61,772 bases of DNA. Source: a virus. Positions 25,339 to 32,413 of the stretch are shown here, piece by piece. The stretch's first letter is position 1, and each line of letters begins with the position of its first letter. The stretch spans positions 1-61,772 of IMG/VR virus record IMGVR_UViG_3300028871_000015. One strand, given 5' to 3'. The notes beneath the pieces were generated by a model. The model did no database searches. It was not told the origin of the DNA and was given only the letters and a program-made list of their open reading frames with translations. A program made the position numbers and the translations under genes.

Positions 25339-26985
25339 TTGAATAGCGTAATGAATACGTTCCAACTGACGATCATGCTTCAGAAGTATGCTGAGACAAA
25401 GATCGACGGTTCGAAGGAAACGTGGCCAGAGATAGCATACAGAGTCGCGTACCACGTGCTCAGCGCGGTCGGAGCATCTGAAGAGACCATCCGGCGCACA
25501 GCCCAACTCATCACTGAAATGAAGTTCATCCCCGGAGGCCGGTACCTCTACGCCTCGGGCAAGCCCTTCCATCAGACTCAAAACTGCCTGCTCATGCGCG
25601 TGCTCGATAGCCGCGAAGGGTGGGCAGATCATTTGCACAAGCACGCAATGGGCCTCAGTACCGGCGCGGGCCTAGGCACCAACTACTCACTCATCAGACC
25701 CGAAGGCTCTCCTATCGGGCGCACAGGCGGCGTGGCCAGCGGGCCATTAGCCCTGATGCAGATGACCAACGAATGCGGTCGCGGTCTCAAGCAGGGCGGC
25801 TCACGCCGTTCGGCGCTATGGGCCGGACTCAACTGGTCTCACAAGGACATCTTCAAGTTCATCGCCATGAAGGACTGGACGCCTGAGGTACGAGCGATGA
25901 AGCTCAAGGACTTCAACTTCCCGGCGACGATGGATGGCACCAACATCTCCGTCTGTCTGGATGACGAGTTCTTCCTAGCTTACGCGGACGAGAATAACGA
26001 ATGCCACCTCTGGGCACAGGATGTGTACTGGCAGACGGTCGAACGTATGCTCCGTACCGCCGAACCCGGCTTCTCCGTTGACACTGGGAAGAACGCTGGC
26101 GAAGACCTACGCAACGCCTGTACCGAAGTCACCTCGGCTGACGATTCTGACATCTGCAACCTTGGCTCGATCAACATGGCCAACATCGCAAATGTCGGAG
26201 AGATGGTAGAGGTCACCCTCCTAGGAACCCATTTCTTGCTGGCTGGCAGCGTCTACAGCGACCTGCCGTACGATAAGGTGGGGGAAGTACGCTCCAAGAA
26301 TCGTCGGCTCGGCCTAGGGCTTATGGGGCTTCACGAGTGGATGCTCAAGAAAGGACTACCGTATGGACCCTCAGTCGAACTCGAAGATTACCTGCGAGTC
26401 TACGCGCAGTCAACTGAAATGGCTGCGCGCCAAGCAGACATCTGGGGCATTAGCCGACCTGTCAAGACACGTGCGATTGCACCCACAGGAACCATTGGTA
26501 TCCTTGCGGGAACTACGACTGGCATCGAGCCTCTGTTCTGTGCCGCGTACAAACGTCGATACGTCGATGCAAACGTCTGGAAGTATCAGTACGTCCTAGA
26601 CCCTGTGGCGAAGCGACTCGTCGAATCCGGCGAGGTTGATCCCGACGCCATTGAGGACGCTTACACACTGGCTCAGGAACCGGAGCGCCGTATCGCCTTC
26701 CAAGCATGGCTCCAGCAGTATGTGGATCACGCCATCAGCTCAACCCTCAACCTCCCCGAGTGGGGAACTAAGTACAACAACGCCGACACGGTGAAGCCGT
26801 TCGGTGACATGCTCATGAAGCATCTGCCGTTCCTGAGGGGCATGACAGTCTACCCTGACGGCGCACGCGGCGGCCAGCCTCTCACAGCAGTCAAGTGGGC
26901 GACGGCCATGAAGCACAAGGACGAGATATTCGTGGAAGCTATGGATATCTGTGAGCTGGGTAAAGGAGGTACGTGTGGGTCATGA
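25339..26985 (+). CDS. nrdJ: Ribonucleotide reductase, single-subunit class II-like (548 aa)
   Basis: The enzyme reduces ribonucleotides to deoxyribonucleotides. Numbering from the TTG at 25339, the redox-active C83 lies in QNCLLM. The radical-site motif N259-A-C261-T-E263 corresponds to NxCxE, with partner C273 in DICNLGSIN, and two C-terminal cysteines lie in CELGKGGTC. The phosphate-binding APTGTIGILAG segment is also present. No NrdB subunit gene is in the window, so an adenosylcobalamin class II enzyme is favoured. An ATG at 25351 is an alternative start. A strong terminator follows. Confidence 0.85.
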   Translation: MNSVMNTFQLTIMLQKYAETKIDGSKETWPEIAYRVAYHVLSAVGASEETIRRTAQLITEMKFIPGGRYLYASGKPFHQTQNCLLMRVLDSREGWADHLHKHAMGLSTGAGLGTNYSLIRPEGSPIGRTGGVASGPLALMQMTNECGRGLKQGGSRRSALWAGLNWSHKDIFKFIAMKDWTPEVRAMKLKDFNFPATMDGTNISVCLDDEFFLAYADENNECHLWAQDVYWQTVERMLRTAEPGFSVDTGKNAGEDLRNACTEVTSADDSDICNLGSINMANIANVGEMVEVTLLGTHFLLAGSVYSDLPYDKVGEVRSKNRRLGLGLMGLHEWMLKKGLPYGPSVELEDYLRVYAQSTEMAARQADIWGISRPVKTRAIAPTGTIGILAGTTTGIEPLFCAAYKRRYVDANVWKYQYVLDPVAKRLVESGEVDPDAIEDAYTLAQEPERRIAFQAWLQQYVDHAISSTLNLPEWGTKYNNADTVKPFGDMLMKHLPFLRGMTVYPDGARGGQPLTAVKWATAMKHKDEIFVEAMDICELGKGGTCGS

Positions 26986-27018
26986 TTTTGATATAGTCCG
27001 AGACTAAGACAACCCAGC

Positions 27019-27056
27019 GGGCATCCTTCACGTCTTACTTGACAGGGAGGATGCCC
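27019..27056 (+). promoter_or_regulatory. Hairpin covering the RBS of a small downstream gene
   Basis: GGGCATCC (27019-27026) is an exact 8-bp inverted repeat of GGATGCCC (27049-27056). The right arm overlaps the GGGAGG ribosome binding site of the ATG at 27058. Folding would hide the SD, so this may be a translational switch. No known riboswitch or protein site is recognised. Confidence 0.45.
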
Positions 27057-27057
27057 C

Positions 27058-27204
27058 ATGCTGAAGGACATCGCACTATCAGTAATTATGCTGGCTGGAC
27101 AGCAGCACACACATCGTCATCAGCCAGATCACTTCCACGTAGCTCCGACTAGATACTGCCACCGCCCACCCACCAGACCAATCAACCTGTACAGAAGACT
27201 TTGA
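27058..27204 (+). CDS. Small His/Arg-rich protein, unknown (48 aa)
   Basis: A 48-codon frame starts at an ATG with GGGAGG 8 nt upstream and stops just before the terminator at 27215. The peptide has a hydrophobic N-terminus (MLKDIALSVIMLAG) followed by a His/Pro/Arg-rich tail (HTHRHQPDHFH). A metal-binding or membrane-associated small protein is possible. It is supported only by the RBS and position. Confidence 0.4.
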   Translation: MLKDIALSVIMLAGQQHTHRHQPDHFHVAPTRYCHRPPTRPINLYRRL

Positions 27205-27214
27205 CACGAAGAAG

Positions 27215-27251
27215 CCCCCATCAGACTAATCATCTGGTGGGGGCCTTTTTT
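27215..27251 (+). terminator. Strong terminator at the convergence of the two arms
   Basis: CCCCCATCAG (27215-27224) pairs with CTGGTGGGGG (27234-27243), 10 bp with one G-U pair, followed by CCTTTTTT. It ends the rightward arm. Read from the other strand the stem is preserved but the following bases are only CTTCTTCG, so leftward termination would be weaker. It separates convergent operons. Confidence 0.9.
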
Positions 27252-27420
27252 ATTTGATCTCCACCGGCTCTCGCTCGTTGTGGAAGTCATACTTGTGAAC
27301 CTCGAAGTGGAGCTTGCCTACAACCACCAGCTTCAGGCGCTTGTAGAACTTGTGCCCTTGATTGGCCGGGATGCCAAAGCTCCAGAGCAGACGCCTAGCG
27401 ATCCACTCCCGATTGGTCAT
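27250..27420 (-). CDS. Small protein, unknown (56 aa)
   Basis: The ATG at 27420 directly follows the stop of the upstream gene, which favours it over longer in-frame starts. The basic protein contains WIARRLLWSFGIPANQGHKF and ends E-P-V-E-I-K. No family is recognised. It is the last gene of the leftward arm and its stop touches the convergent terminator. Confidence 0.5.
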   Translation of the reverse strand: MTNREWIARRLLWSFGIPANQGHKFYKRLKLVVVGKLHFEVHKYDFHNEREPVEIK

Positions 27421-27421
27421 C

Positions 27422-27898
27422 CTATCTGGTAATCCTAACGTCATCTCGTTCTGTCTCCATTCCAAGGTACCACCGCCTCAGGTCTCTGTCAAGCTCTTCA
27501 TCGGTGTAGGTGTTGTCGTAGACGTGCCGGGTTAGATCGACACGAGGGTAACGCCGGAAGAGCTGGTTGAAGGTCTCGGGCGTCAGGTGTACGAGAAAGT
27601 CCTCCGGGTAGAACTCGGCGTGCTTGGTCCACCAGCCGATCTCCTTCGTCCACCAGTCCCGGTTGGCCTTCCCATAGAAGAGACGCTGCGCCAATTCAAG
27701 CTCTAAAGGGTGGACGTAGAATACCTCCCCATGCGTCTCGAAGGCGTATAGGGCCTCCTGTGCGGTCGTTTTCGACATACAATCCGCCATCCACGGTGCT
27801 TTGACCTTGCGGGACGCGTGCTCCCCTAACGGCGAGGAGCACTTCTCCCACTCAAGGTAGATGTCGCAGGCGGCTAGGAACTTGGCGCTAAGCTTCAA
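27422..27898 (-). CDS. Hypothetical acidic/aromatic protein (158 aa)
   Basis: The sequence is rich in Trp, Tyr, Glu and Arg (WWTKEIGWWTKHAEFYPED, LRRWYLGMETERDD). Several Trp-rich helices are likely but no domain is recognised. Its start lies inside the end of a 55-codon upstream gene and its stop abuts the next gene, so it is part of a tight leftward operon. Confidence 0.6.
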   Translation of the reverse strand: MKLSAKFLAACDIYLEWEKCSSPLGEHASRKVKAPWMADCMSKTTAQEALYAFETHGEVFYVHPLELELAQRLFYGKANRDWWTKEIGWWTKHAEFYPEDFLVHLTPETFNQLFRRYPRVDLTRHVYDNTYTDEELDRDLRRWYLGMETERDDVRITR

Positions 27899-28055
27899 GC
27901 TGCTCTCCGCTCAGGGTGCCCCTCTGCGCAGCGGAGATGGTCTTGTAGCCCTCGCGGTAGTAGACACAGCTCCAGTTCTGGTAGTAACGCCGCGACCAGT
28001 TCTTAGGGCCTTCCCGGTGGAAGACCCATCCTTCTTCGATTCGATACTCAGGCAC
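27888..28055 (-). CDS. Small Tyr/Trp/Arg-rich protein, unknown (55 aa)
   Basis: A GTG at 28055, preceded by AAAGGT, opens a 55-codon frame that overlaps its upstream neighbour by 8 bp and its downstream neighbour by 11 bp. The peptide begins VPEYRIEEGWVFHREGPKNW and contains RRYYQNWSCVYYREGYKT. Overlaps on both sides and the RBS argue it is real. No function is known. Confidence 0.6.
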   Translation of the reverse strand: MPEYRIEEGWVFHREGPKNWSRRYYQNWSCVYYREGYKTISAAQRGTLSGEQLEA

Positions 28056-28194
28056 GGTGACCTTTCACGAGGTAGATGTGCGCTCCCTCGGCTATGATGC
28101 AGGCTGCAACACAAATGACCACCGTCTGAGGACTCACGAGGAGTGCCGCCAGAACAATGGCCACAACGATACAGACTATGCGTGTGAATGACAT
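28048..28194 (-). CDS. Small membrane protein (48 aa)
   Basis: The ATG at 28194 follows AAGAGG. The protein is almost wholly hydrophobic (IVCIVVAIVLAALLVS, TVVICVAACIIAEGAHIYLV) with a short basic tail, giving one or two membrane segments. It sits close to the lysozyme gene, so a holin-like role in the leftward arm is conceivable but unproven. Confidence 0.55.
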   Translation of the reverse strand: MSFTRIVCIVVAIVLAALLVSPQTVVICVAACIIAEGAHIYLVKGHRA

Positions 28195-28203
28195 TTGAGC
28201 CTC

Positions 28204-28356
28204 TTAGAACCCGTAGGACTCTAGCTGCTCCGCTAGATCGGTGAGTGCTTCGCTAAGGACAGAAGCCACGGCCTCGAACTCTCGATGACCGTGGAATAGG
28301 TTGACTTCAAATTGTCCGGTAGTTGTGTTGTACCGGATTGTGATCTCGTTCTCCAA
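28204..28356 (-). CDS. Small acidic protein, unknown (50 aa)
   Basis: A TTG start at 28356 has a full AGGAGG four bases upstream. The 50-residue product (EITIRYNTTTGQFEVNLFHG, then ALTDLAEQLESYGF) looks like a two-strand plus helix mini-domain. It lies between the lysozyme gene and a small membrane protein. Confidence 0.55.
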   Translation of the reverse strand: MENEITIRYNTTTGQFEVNLFHGHREFEAVASVLSEALTDLAEQLESYGF

Positions 28357-28364
28357 TCGCCCTC

Positions 28365-28817
28365 CTAGGCGTTCGGGTTACCTTCAAACTCTTCTGACTC
28401 AGCCTCGCGTCGGTTCTCAAGGCCACGGTTTACTTGTCCCTTCACGAACACCCAGCGTTTGAACTGGGCATCAGCCTCGACGTAATCCTTACGGTTCAGC
28501 GCCTTCAGCATCTCGGAAGTTCGAAAAGCAGTTACTCCTATGTTGTACACGAAATCGACCAGAGCGTCAAACTGTAATTGCGTAAGCGGTACGTTGACGT
28601 AATCGTTGACTGCGTTCTGGGCCACTAGGGTATCGTGGTTGAGCCAGTTCTCCGCCTGTTCCTTCGTACAGACCTGACCGGGGTAGACATCCTGCCCAGT
28701 GTGGCCGTACCCAATGCTCCAGACCTTACCTTGGTCCTGATACGCTACGAGCTTCAGTGCCTCGCGTCGTTCTGTTGCGTACAACCCCTGAGGGTCGTAG
28801 GTCATTCTAATGTTCAT
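28365..28817 (-). CDS. Endolysin, GH24 phage lysozyme (150 aa)
   Basis: This muramidase is expected to cleave peptidoglycan at lysis. The catalytic pattern is E19-x8-D28-x5-S34 within LVAYQDQGKVWSIGYGHT; Ser replaces the Thr of T4 lysozyme at the third position. The rest is typical: L-T-Q-L-Q-F-D-A-L-V-D-F-V-Y-N-I-G, F-R-T-S-E-M-L, and G-L-E-N-R-R-E-A-E. There is no signal sequence, so it would need a holin. RBS AAAGGAG precedes the ATG. It lies on the opposite strand and 8.6 kb from the holin-like gene. Confidence 0.9.
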   Translation of the reverse strand: MNIRMTYDPQGLYATERREALKLVAYQDQGKVWSIGYGHTGQDVYPGQVCTKEQAENWLNHDTLVAQNAVNDYVNVPLTQLQFDALVDFVYNIGVTAFRTSEMLKALNRKDYVEADAQFKRWVFVKGQVNRGLENRREAESEEFEGNPNA

Positions 28818-28829
28818 GATTCTCCTTTA

Positions 28830-29060
28830 CTACGCCGTCTCCATCTTCACGATCCGGCTCGTCCGTATAAGGCGCGTGCCGAACTCAAGGCCGGGTGACA
28901 GCAGCGTCAGGGTACCGTCCTCTATGGAGTACTCGTCGAACGTACCGTGTATCGTGCGCAGACTCTCAGAGTGCGAGGCCTCCTTCAGCCGGTGCCACGT
29001 CTTCGCTTCTTCGTTGATCGTGTAGACCGATCCGTTCTCTGTAGTGAGTGTGAATGTCAT
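28830..29060 (-). CDS. Small protein, unknown (76 aa)
   Basis: The protein starts with alternating hydrophobic residues (FTLTTENGSVYTINEEAKTW) and ends R-I-V-K-M-E-T-A, a beta-rich profile. Its ATG overlaps the stop of the upstream gene. Phage genomes often carry such proteins of 70-80 residues, but no family is recognised. Confidence 0.55.
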   Translation of the reverse strand: MTFTLTTENGSVYTINEEAKTWHRLKEASHSESLRTIHGTFDEYSIEDGTLTLLSPGLEFGTRLIRTSRIVKMETA

Positions 29061-29335
29061 GCGATCTCCAGTTCGAACGAGAATGGCTTAGGTGTGGTGC
29101 CGGGGAACTTGGCGTCATGTGTTGCGATCCACGCGATTGCGGAGCTGGGAAGGTTGTATGACTTGCCCTTTTTCAGTCCCGTGCTCTCACCGTAATCTCC
29201 GATGTAGATTGTCTTGTAGTCTACGAGAACGTAGGCGTTATCACCTAGGGCCTCCGTGACTGCCAGAGCAATGGGACAGTAACCCATAGAGGTGTCGCCC
29301 GCGTCGATGTGCTTCTGCGTGATGTTGAACGTCAT
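29057..29335 (-). CDS. Hypothetical conserved-type phage protein (92 aa)
   Basis: The ATG at 29335 is chosen because AGAGGTCAA precedes it; the in-frame extension upstream has no SD. The sequence MTFNITQKHIDAG, then CPIALAVTEAL, V-D-Y and LPSSAIAWIATHDA is a pattern seen in small phage proteins of unknown role. It overlaps the next start by 4 bp. Confidence 0.6.
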   Translation of the reverse strand: MTFNITQKHIDAGDTSMGYCPIALAVTEALGDNAYVLVDYKTIYIGDYGESTGLKKGKSYNLPSSAIAWIATHDAKFPGTTPKPFSFELEIA

Positions 29336-29363
29336 TTGACCTCTTTCTCTATGCCAGCGAACG

Positions 29364-30038
29364 CTATGAGGACGCCTCGTGGTTGGGATCGTTCGTCGCC
29401 GCAACCTTCTCTTCAGGGGTGCAGTAGCAAACGCCGTCGTTGTACTGACGCCACGGGCAGAGAGTGTCCTTGACCCAGAAGCCCCAGCTCCGTTCCTTCA
29501 CACCAGTCTTGACAAGCGTCCACGCCTGCCCACCCTTTTCAAGGATGACACGGTGCTTCCACGTTGCCGGTCGGCGGAGGATGCTCAAGGCAGGGTAGAA
29601 CTTGCGCTCTCGCCAGTCGCCTTCATCAGGCCCCCACGATGGGTAACGGGTCTCACCGATCTCCCAGTCCTTGTCGTCCTTCGCGTCCCACGGTGTCTCC
29701 TCCCAGTACCCTTTGGTCAGGATGAGACTGGTGAACGGCCACGGATGGTCGTGCATGTGTGGGTCTTCGTCCCCGCGATAGAACTTGTGCAGGTAGAGGC
29801 GCGGTACCAGTTTGTTGTCCTCGGTGGGACCGGTGCGCGGGTAGATATAGAACCGTCTCAGGTAGATGTCGGTCGTGCCATCGCGGAAGATGTCAACGTA
29901 CTTGAACATCTTCACGAGGAAGAACTCCGGGCCTTCTTGGTACCAGCGCCGAAAGAAGTCTCGGACGGTCAGTATCGAATACGCCGCCACGAAAGAGAAC
30001 GCCAAGTAAACGAGCGCCGTCCAGATGAAGACTAGCAT
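29364..30038 (-). CDS. Membrane-anchored cupin-like protein (224 aa)
   Basis: Residues 3-22 form an N-terminal membrane helix (FIWTALVYLAFSFVAAYSIL). A cupin-type metal motif H94-M-H96-D-H98-P-W follows, with an aromatic-rich barrel (TSLILTKGYWEE) and a second His in A-T-W-K-H-R-V. Cupins of this type bind a metal and may be dioxygenases or isomerases. The substrate cannot be inferred. It overlaps the upstream gene by 7 bp. Confidence 0.65.
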   Translation of the reverse strand: MLVFIWTALVYLAFSFVAAYSILTVRDFFRRWYQEGPEFFLVKMFKYVDIFRDGTTDIYLRRFYIYPRTGPTEDNKLVPRLYLHKFYRGDEDPHMHDHPWPFTSLILTKGYWEETPWDAKDDKDWEIGETRYPSWGPDEGDWRERKFYPALSILRRPATWKHRVILEKGGQAWTLVKTGVKERSWGFWVKDTLCPWRQYNDGVCYCTPEEKVAATNDPNHEASS

Positions 30039-30337
30039 CGAGGGTAACCATCCGTGCTATGGATGCTCTGCTCAGCAAGGCAAGCTTCCACTCTTCCGAG
30101 TGTCGCCTTCAATGCTTCAGCCAGCAACTCCATCACGCCTTTATCGCGGCGGCAGAAGTTCTCCACGCGACCGTTGATGACGCTCCCGTAAGTCTTGCCC
30201 TTGTGGGCTTCGAGCAGAGCTACGTCGTAGTTGTCGTTTACCATGTCGCCGGTTGTGTCATTGGCGATGTGGATCAGTCCCAGCTTGTACGGCTGTGCTC
30301 CGTTACCGGGGATCATGTTGATGGCTACTTCGACCAT
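30032..30337 (-). CDS. Hypothetical protein (101 aa)
   Basis: The sequence (VEVAINMIPGNGAQPYKLGL, HIANDTTGDMVNDNYDVAL, then a helical C-terminus) suggests a small alpha/beta protein. It is coupled by overlap to the cupin-like gene downstream. No domain is recognised. Confidence 0.55.
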   Translation of the reverse strand: MVEVAINMIPGNGAQPYKLGLIHIANDTTGDMVNDNYDVALLEAHKGKTYGSVINGRVENFCRRDKGVMELLAEALKATLGRVEACLAEQSIHSTDGYPRC

Positions 30338-30349
30338 TACGCCTCCGTG

Positions 30350-30583
30350 TTACCTAATCTGTTCCTCACCGTTGTCACAGTGATAGATCGTTTGATCCGC
30401 AGTCCACCCTCCGCCCTTGGCGGTGTAGACGTACTGACCAGCCTTGGTGCCGACCGATACGCAGTGGTGATCGGTGGCGTACTTCTGCCACTGCTGGTTC
30501 TCATAGACCACCGCGAACAGAGCAAATGCCAAGATTGCGATGGACCCAAAGACCACTAGAAACTTCTGTGCTGCATAACTCAT
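30350..30583 (-). CDS. Small membrane-anchored protein with two extracytoplasmic cysteines (77 aa)
   Basis: A TM helix at about 8-27 (FLVVFGSIAILAFALFAVVY) is followed by about 50 residues with C41 and a second Cys in Y-H-C-D, which could form a disulfide in the periplasm. The ATG overlaps the stop of the upstream Cys-rich gene (ATGA). An envelope-directed role is inferred. Confidence 0.6.
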   Translation of the reverse strand: MSYAAQKFLVVFGSIAILAFALFAVVYENQQWQKYATDHHCVSVGTKAGQYVYTAKGGGWTADQTIYHCDNGEEQIR

Positions 30584-30732
30584 ACCGCCTCCGGGTCAGA
30601 ATAGTAGTGAGTGCCCGGATTCCCATTAGCGTCCATGTCCCCATAGCAGGGGTCTTCACTGTAGCACGCGATGCAGTCTCCACATAGTTCGCAGAATACC
30701 TCACCGCATTTGATGGTTACCGGTTCACTCAT
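30580..30732 (-). CDS. Small Cys-rich zinc-ribbon-like protein (50 aa)
   Basis: The frame starts at an ATG overlapping the recA stop (ATGA) and ends overlapping the next ATG in the same way. Six cysteines are packed in CGEVFCELCGDCIACYSEDP plus a following Cys, a probable zinc knuckle. Such small proteins may bind nucleic acid or polymerase. Double coupling supports its reality. Confidence 0.65.
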   Translation of the reverse strand: MSEPVTIKCGEVFCELCGDCIACYSEDPCYGDMDANGNPGTHYYSDPEAV

Positions 30733-31865
30733 TGCGCGTCTGCTTCCTGCTGGGCCTGTATAGCCTTAGCAATTTCCTTCTTGATCTTCTCCACTGTATC
30801 AGGATTGTCCCGAAGTGTCAACACCGTTTTGTCGAGACCCTGACCTAGCTGCTCTCCGTTGAAGCTCAGCCAGCTCGTACCAGTGATGACGCCGCAGTCC
30901 TTGGCAAATTTTACCATGTCTGCGAACTTGTCGATACCCTTACCGTAGATGAGGTTCACTTCAGTCTGGCGGAACGGCGCACCGGCTTTATTCTTCACGG
31001 CTTTGATCTTGGTCTTTACACCGATCTCCACGCCGCCGCTCGTGATCTTTGACCCATCCCCACCCAGACGACGAACGTCGAGGCGTACAGAGGCGTAGAA
31101 GGGCAACGCCTTGCCTCCTGTAGTGGTCTCAGGACTGCCGAACATCACACCGATCTTCTCACGAATCTGGTTGATGAAGATGATGGTCACGTTGTTACGA
31201 GCGCACGCGCCCCGCAGCTTACGCATAGCCTGTGACATCAGTCGGGCCTGTAGGCCCATGTGACTGTCGCCCATCTCACCATCAAGCTCAGCCTGAGGTG
31301 TGAGCGCGGCCACTGAGTCTACCACGACGATATCAACCGCTCCAGATAGCGCAAGTGCTTCCGCAGTTTCGAGAGCCTGTTCCCCTGAGTCGGGCTGAGA
31401 GACCATGAGTTCTTTGACGTTGACTCCCAACGCCTGAGCGTAGTTCGGATCGAGCGCGTGCTCCGCATCCACGAACGCTGCAATTCCCCCCTGTGCTTGT
31501 ACATCGGCAATGATCTCCAGAGTGATGGTAGTCTTACCGGCTGACGGAGGCCCGAAGATTTCGATGATGCGGCCCTTAGGTACGCCGCCGCACCCGATGA
31601 CTCCGTAGTCCACCGACATCATGCCGGTAGAGAAGCTGGGCATTGGTACACCCAGCTTTTTGTCTAGGCGCACGAGAGACGTGGTGACCTTGTTCTCATC
31701 CGTGCTGAACTGCTTGTTGAGTGTTACCGCTACTGCGTCCAGCATGGCGAAGCGTTCCTTCTTGCTTAGTCCCTTAGCTGCCGCTGGCGGTGGTACCGAA
31801 GAGGTCGCCTTGGGTGACGGTTTCGCCGTGCCTAATACTCCCTTCAGTTGGTTGAGTGCTCCCAT
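30729..31865 (-). CDS. recA: RecA-type recombinase (378 aa)
   Basis: This is a full-length RecA-fold strand-exchange ATPase. The P-loop GPPSAGKT is at 105-112 (bacterial RecA normally GPESSGKT). It is followed by FVDAEHALDPNYAQALGV, the Walker B VDIVVVDSVAAL, the L2/MAW region INQIREKIGVMFGSPETTTG and GKALPFYASVR. A Pro/Ala-rich N-terminal extension of about 30 residues is unusual. It probably serves replication-linked recombination together with the helicases and RecB-like nuclease. The gene overlaps the upstream one by 92 bp. Confidence 0.95.
   Translation of the reverse strand: MGALNQLKGVLGTAKPSPKATSSVPPPAAAKGLSKKERFAMLDAVAVTLNKQFSTDENKVTTSLVRLDKKLGVPMPSFSTGMMSVDYGVIGCGGVPKGRIIEIFGPPSAGKTTITLEIIADVQAQGGIAAFVDAEHALDPNYAQALGVNVKELMVSQPDSGEQALETAEALALSGAVDIVVVDSVAALTPQAELDGEMGDSHMGLQARLMSQAMRKLRGACARNNVTIIFINQIREKIGVMFGSPETTTGGKALPFYASVRLDVRRLGGDGSKITSGGVEIGVKTKIKAVKNKAGAPFRQTEVNLIYGKGIDKFADMVKFAKDCGVITGTSWLSFNGEQLGQGLDKTVLTLRDNPDTVEKIKKEIAKAIQAQQEADAQ
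30793..30821 (-). promoter_or_regulatory. Candidate sigma-70 promoter TTGACA-17-TACAGT inside recA
   Basis: On the minus strand TTGACA (30821-30816) and TACAGT (30798-30793) are 17 bp apart within the last part of recA. It could boost the small genes and lysozyme downstream. As it lies in coding sequence it might be fortuitous, but the spacing matches the other sites. Confidence 0.45.
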
Positions 31866-32217
31866 TGTTCTTTTCCTTTGCCTCCAGTGCCATCTTCAGC
31901 TTGGCCACACTGCCCATGAACCGAAGGAACCTCTGGAGAAACTTCCTGCCCTTGAGCGCGATAATCATATCGTCGCCGCCCTTGGCGTGTGCATCCTCGA
32001 CGGCTTGGGTAAACTCACCATGCACGTTGAAGAACGCGAACCAGCAAGCCTCGCAGTTCGAGTGACGCGGCTCTCGCTGAGCGATGAACTTGTGCCCACA
32101 CATCGGAACAGTCTGATGCTTGTGGGTGAAGTTCTTCAGGTTGAGCTTCCCGGCCTCGGCCCGCGTGTACTGCTTCGGCGTGGGGATGAACCGTACCTCC
32201 TCAGGAGCTTCAGTCAT
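31774..32217 (-). CDS. Hypothetical protein with Cys/His cluster (147 aa)
   Basis: The ATG at 32217 overlaps the end of the upstream gene. A putative zinc site C-G-H-K-F, then H-S-N-C-E-A-C, precedes a helical Lys-rich region (LKGRKFLQRFLRFMGSVAKL). The last 31 codons overlap recA in another frame, an unusually long overlap. The function is unknown; a DNA-binding accessory of RecA is only a guess. Confidence 0.55.
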   Translation of the reverse strand: MTEAPEEVRFIPTPKQYTRAEAGKLNLKNFTHKHQTVPMCGHKFIAQREPRHSNCEACWFAFFNVHGEFTQAVEDAHAKGGDDMIIALKGRKFLQRFLRFMGSVAKLKMALEAKEKNNGSTQPTEGSIRHGETVTQGDLFGTTASGS

Positions 32218-32413
32218 TGCCCAGAGCCTCCTCCGCGAAGATAGCGTTACGCTCCCGCTGGAGTAACACAGGGTCAGTAAGCCCGAACTTCTGCTCCAGA
32301 GCAAACTTCTCTGGGTTGGTGATGTCTTCACCGTTGATCTCGTACCGGAGCTGCCTGCGAAGCTCAGAGACTAAGGGCTGGTTGTCCTGCTCGACTAGTG
32401 TTGCTGCTGCCAT
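32210..32413 (-). CDS. Small helical protein, unknown (67 aa)
   Basis: The protein is mostly helical and acidic (LVSELRRQLRYEINGEDITN, then PVLLQRERNAIFAEEALGND). It overlaps both neighbours. No domain is seen. Confidence 0.5.
   Translation of the reverse strand: MAAATLVEQDNQPLVSELRRQLRYEINGEDITNPEKFALEQKFGLTDPVLLQRERNAIFAEEALGND

Noticed and set aside
27911-28114. 67-codon Ser/Arg-rich minus-strand frame
   Set aside because: Two small genes with good RBSs and overlaps (27888-28055 and 28048-28194) occupy the same stretch in other frames.
29379-30035. 218-codon plus-strand open frame
   Set aside because: It is antisense to the cupin-like gene over its whole length; that gene has a recognisable motif, overlapped neighbours and consistent strand.
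30501-30704. 67-codon minus-strand frame near recA
   Set aside because: It overlaps two better-supported genes (30350-30583 and 30580-30732) that are joined by 4-bp ATGA overlaps.
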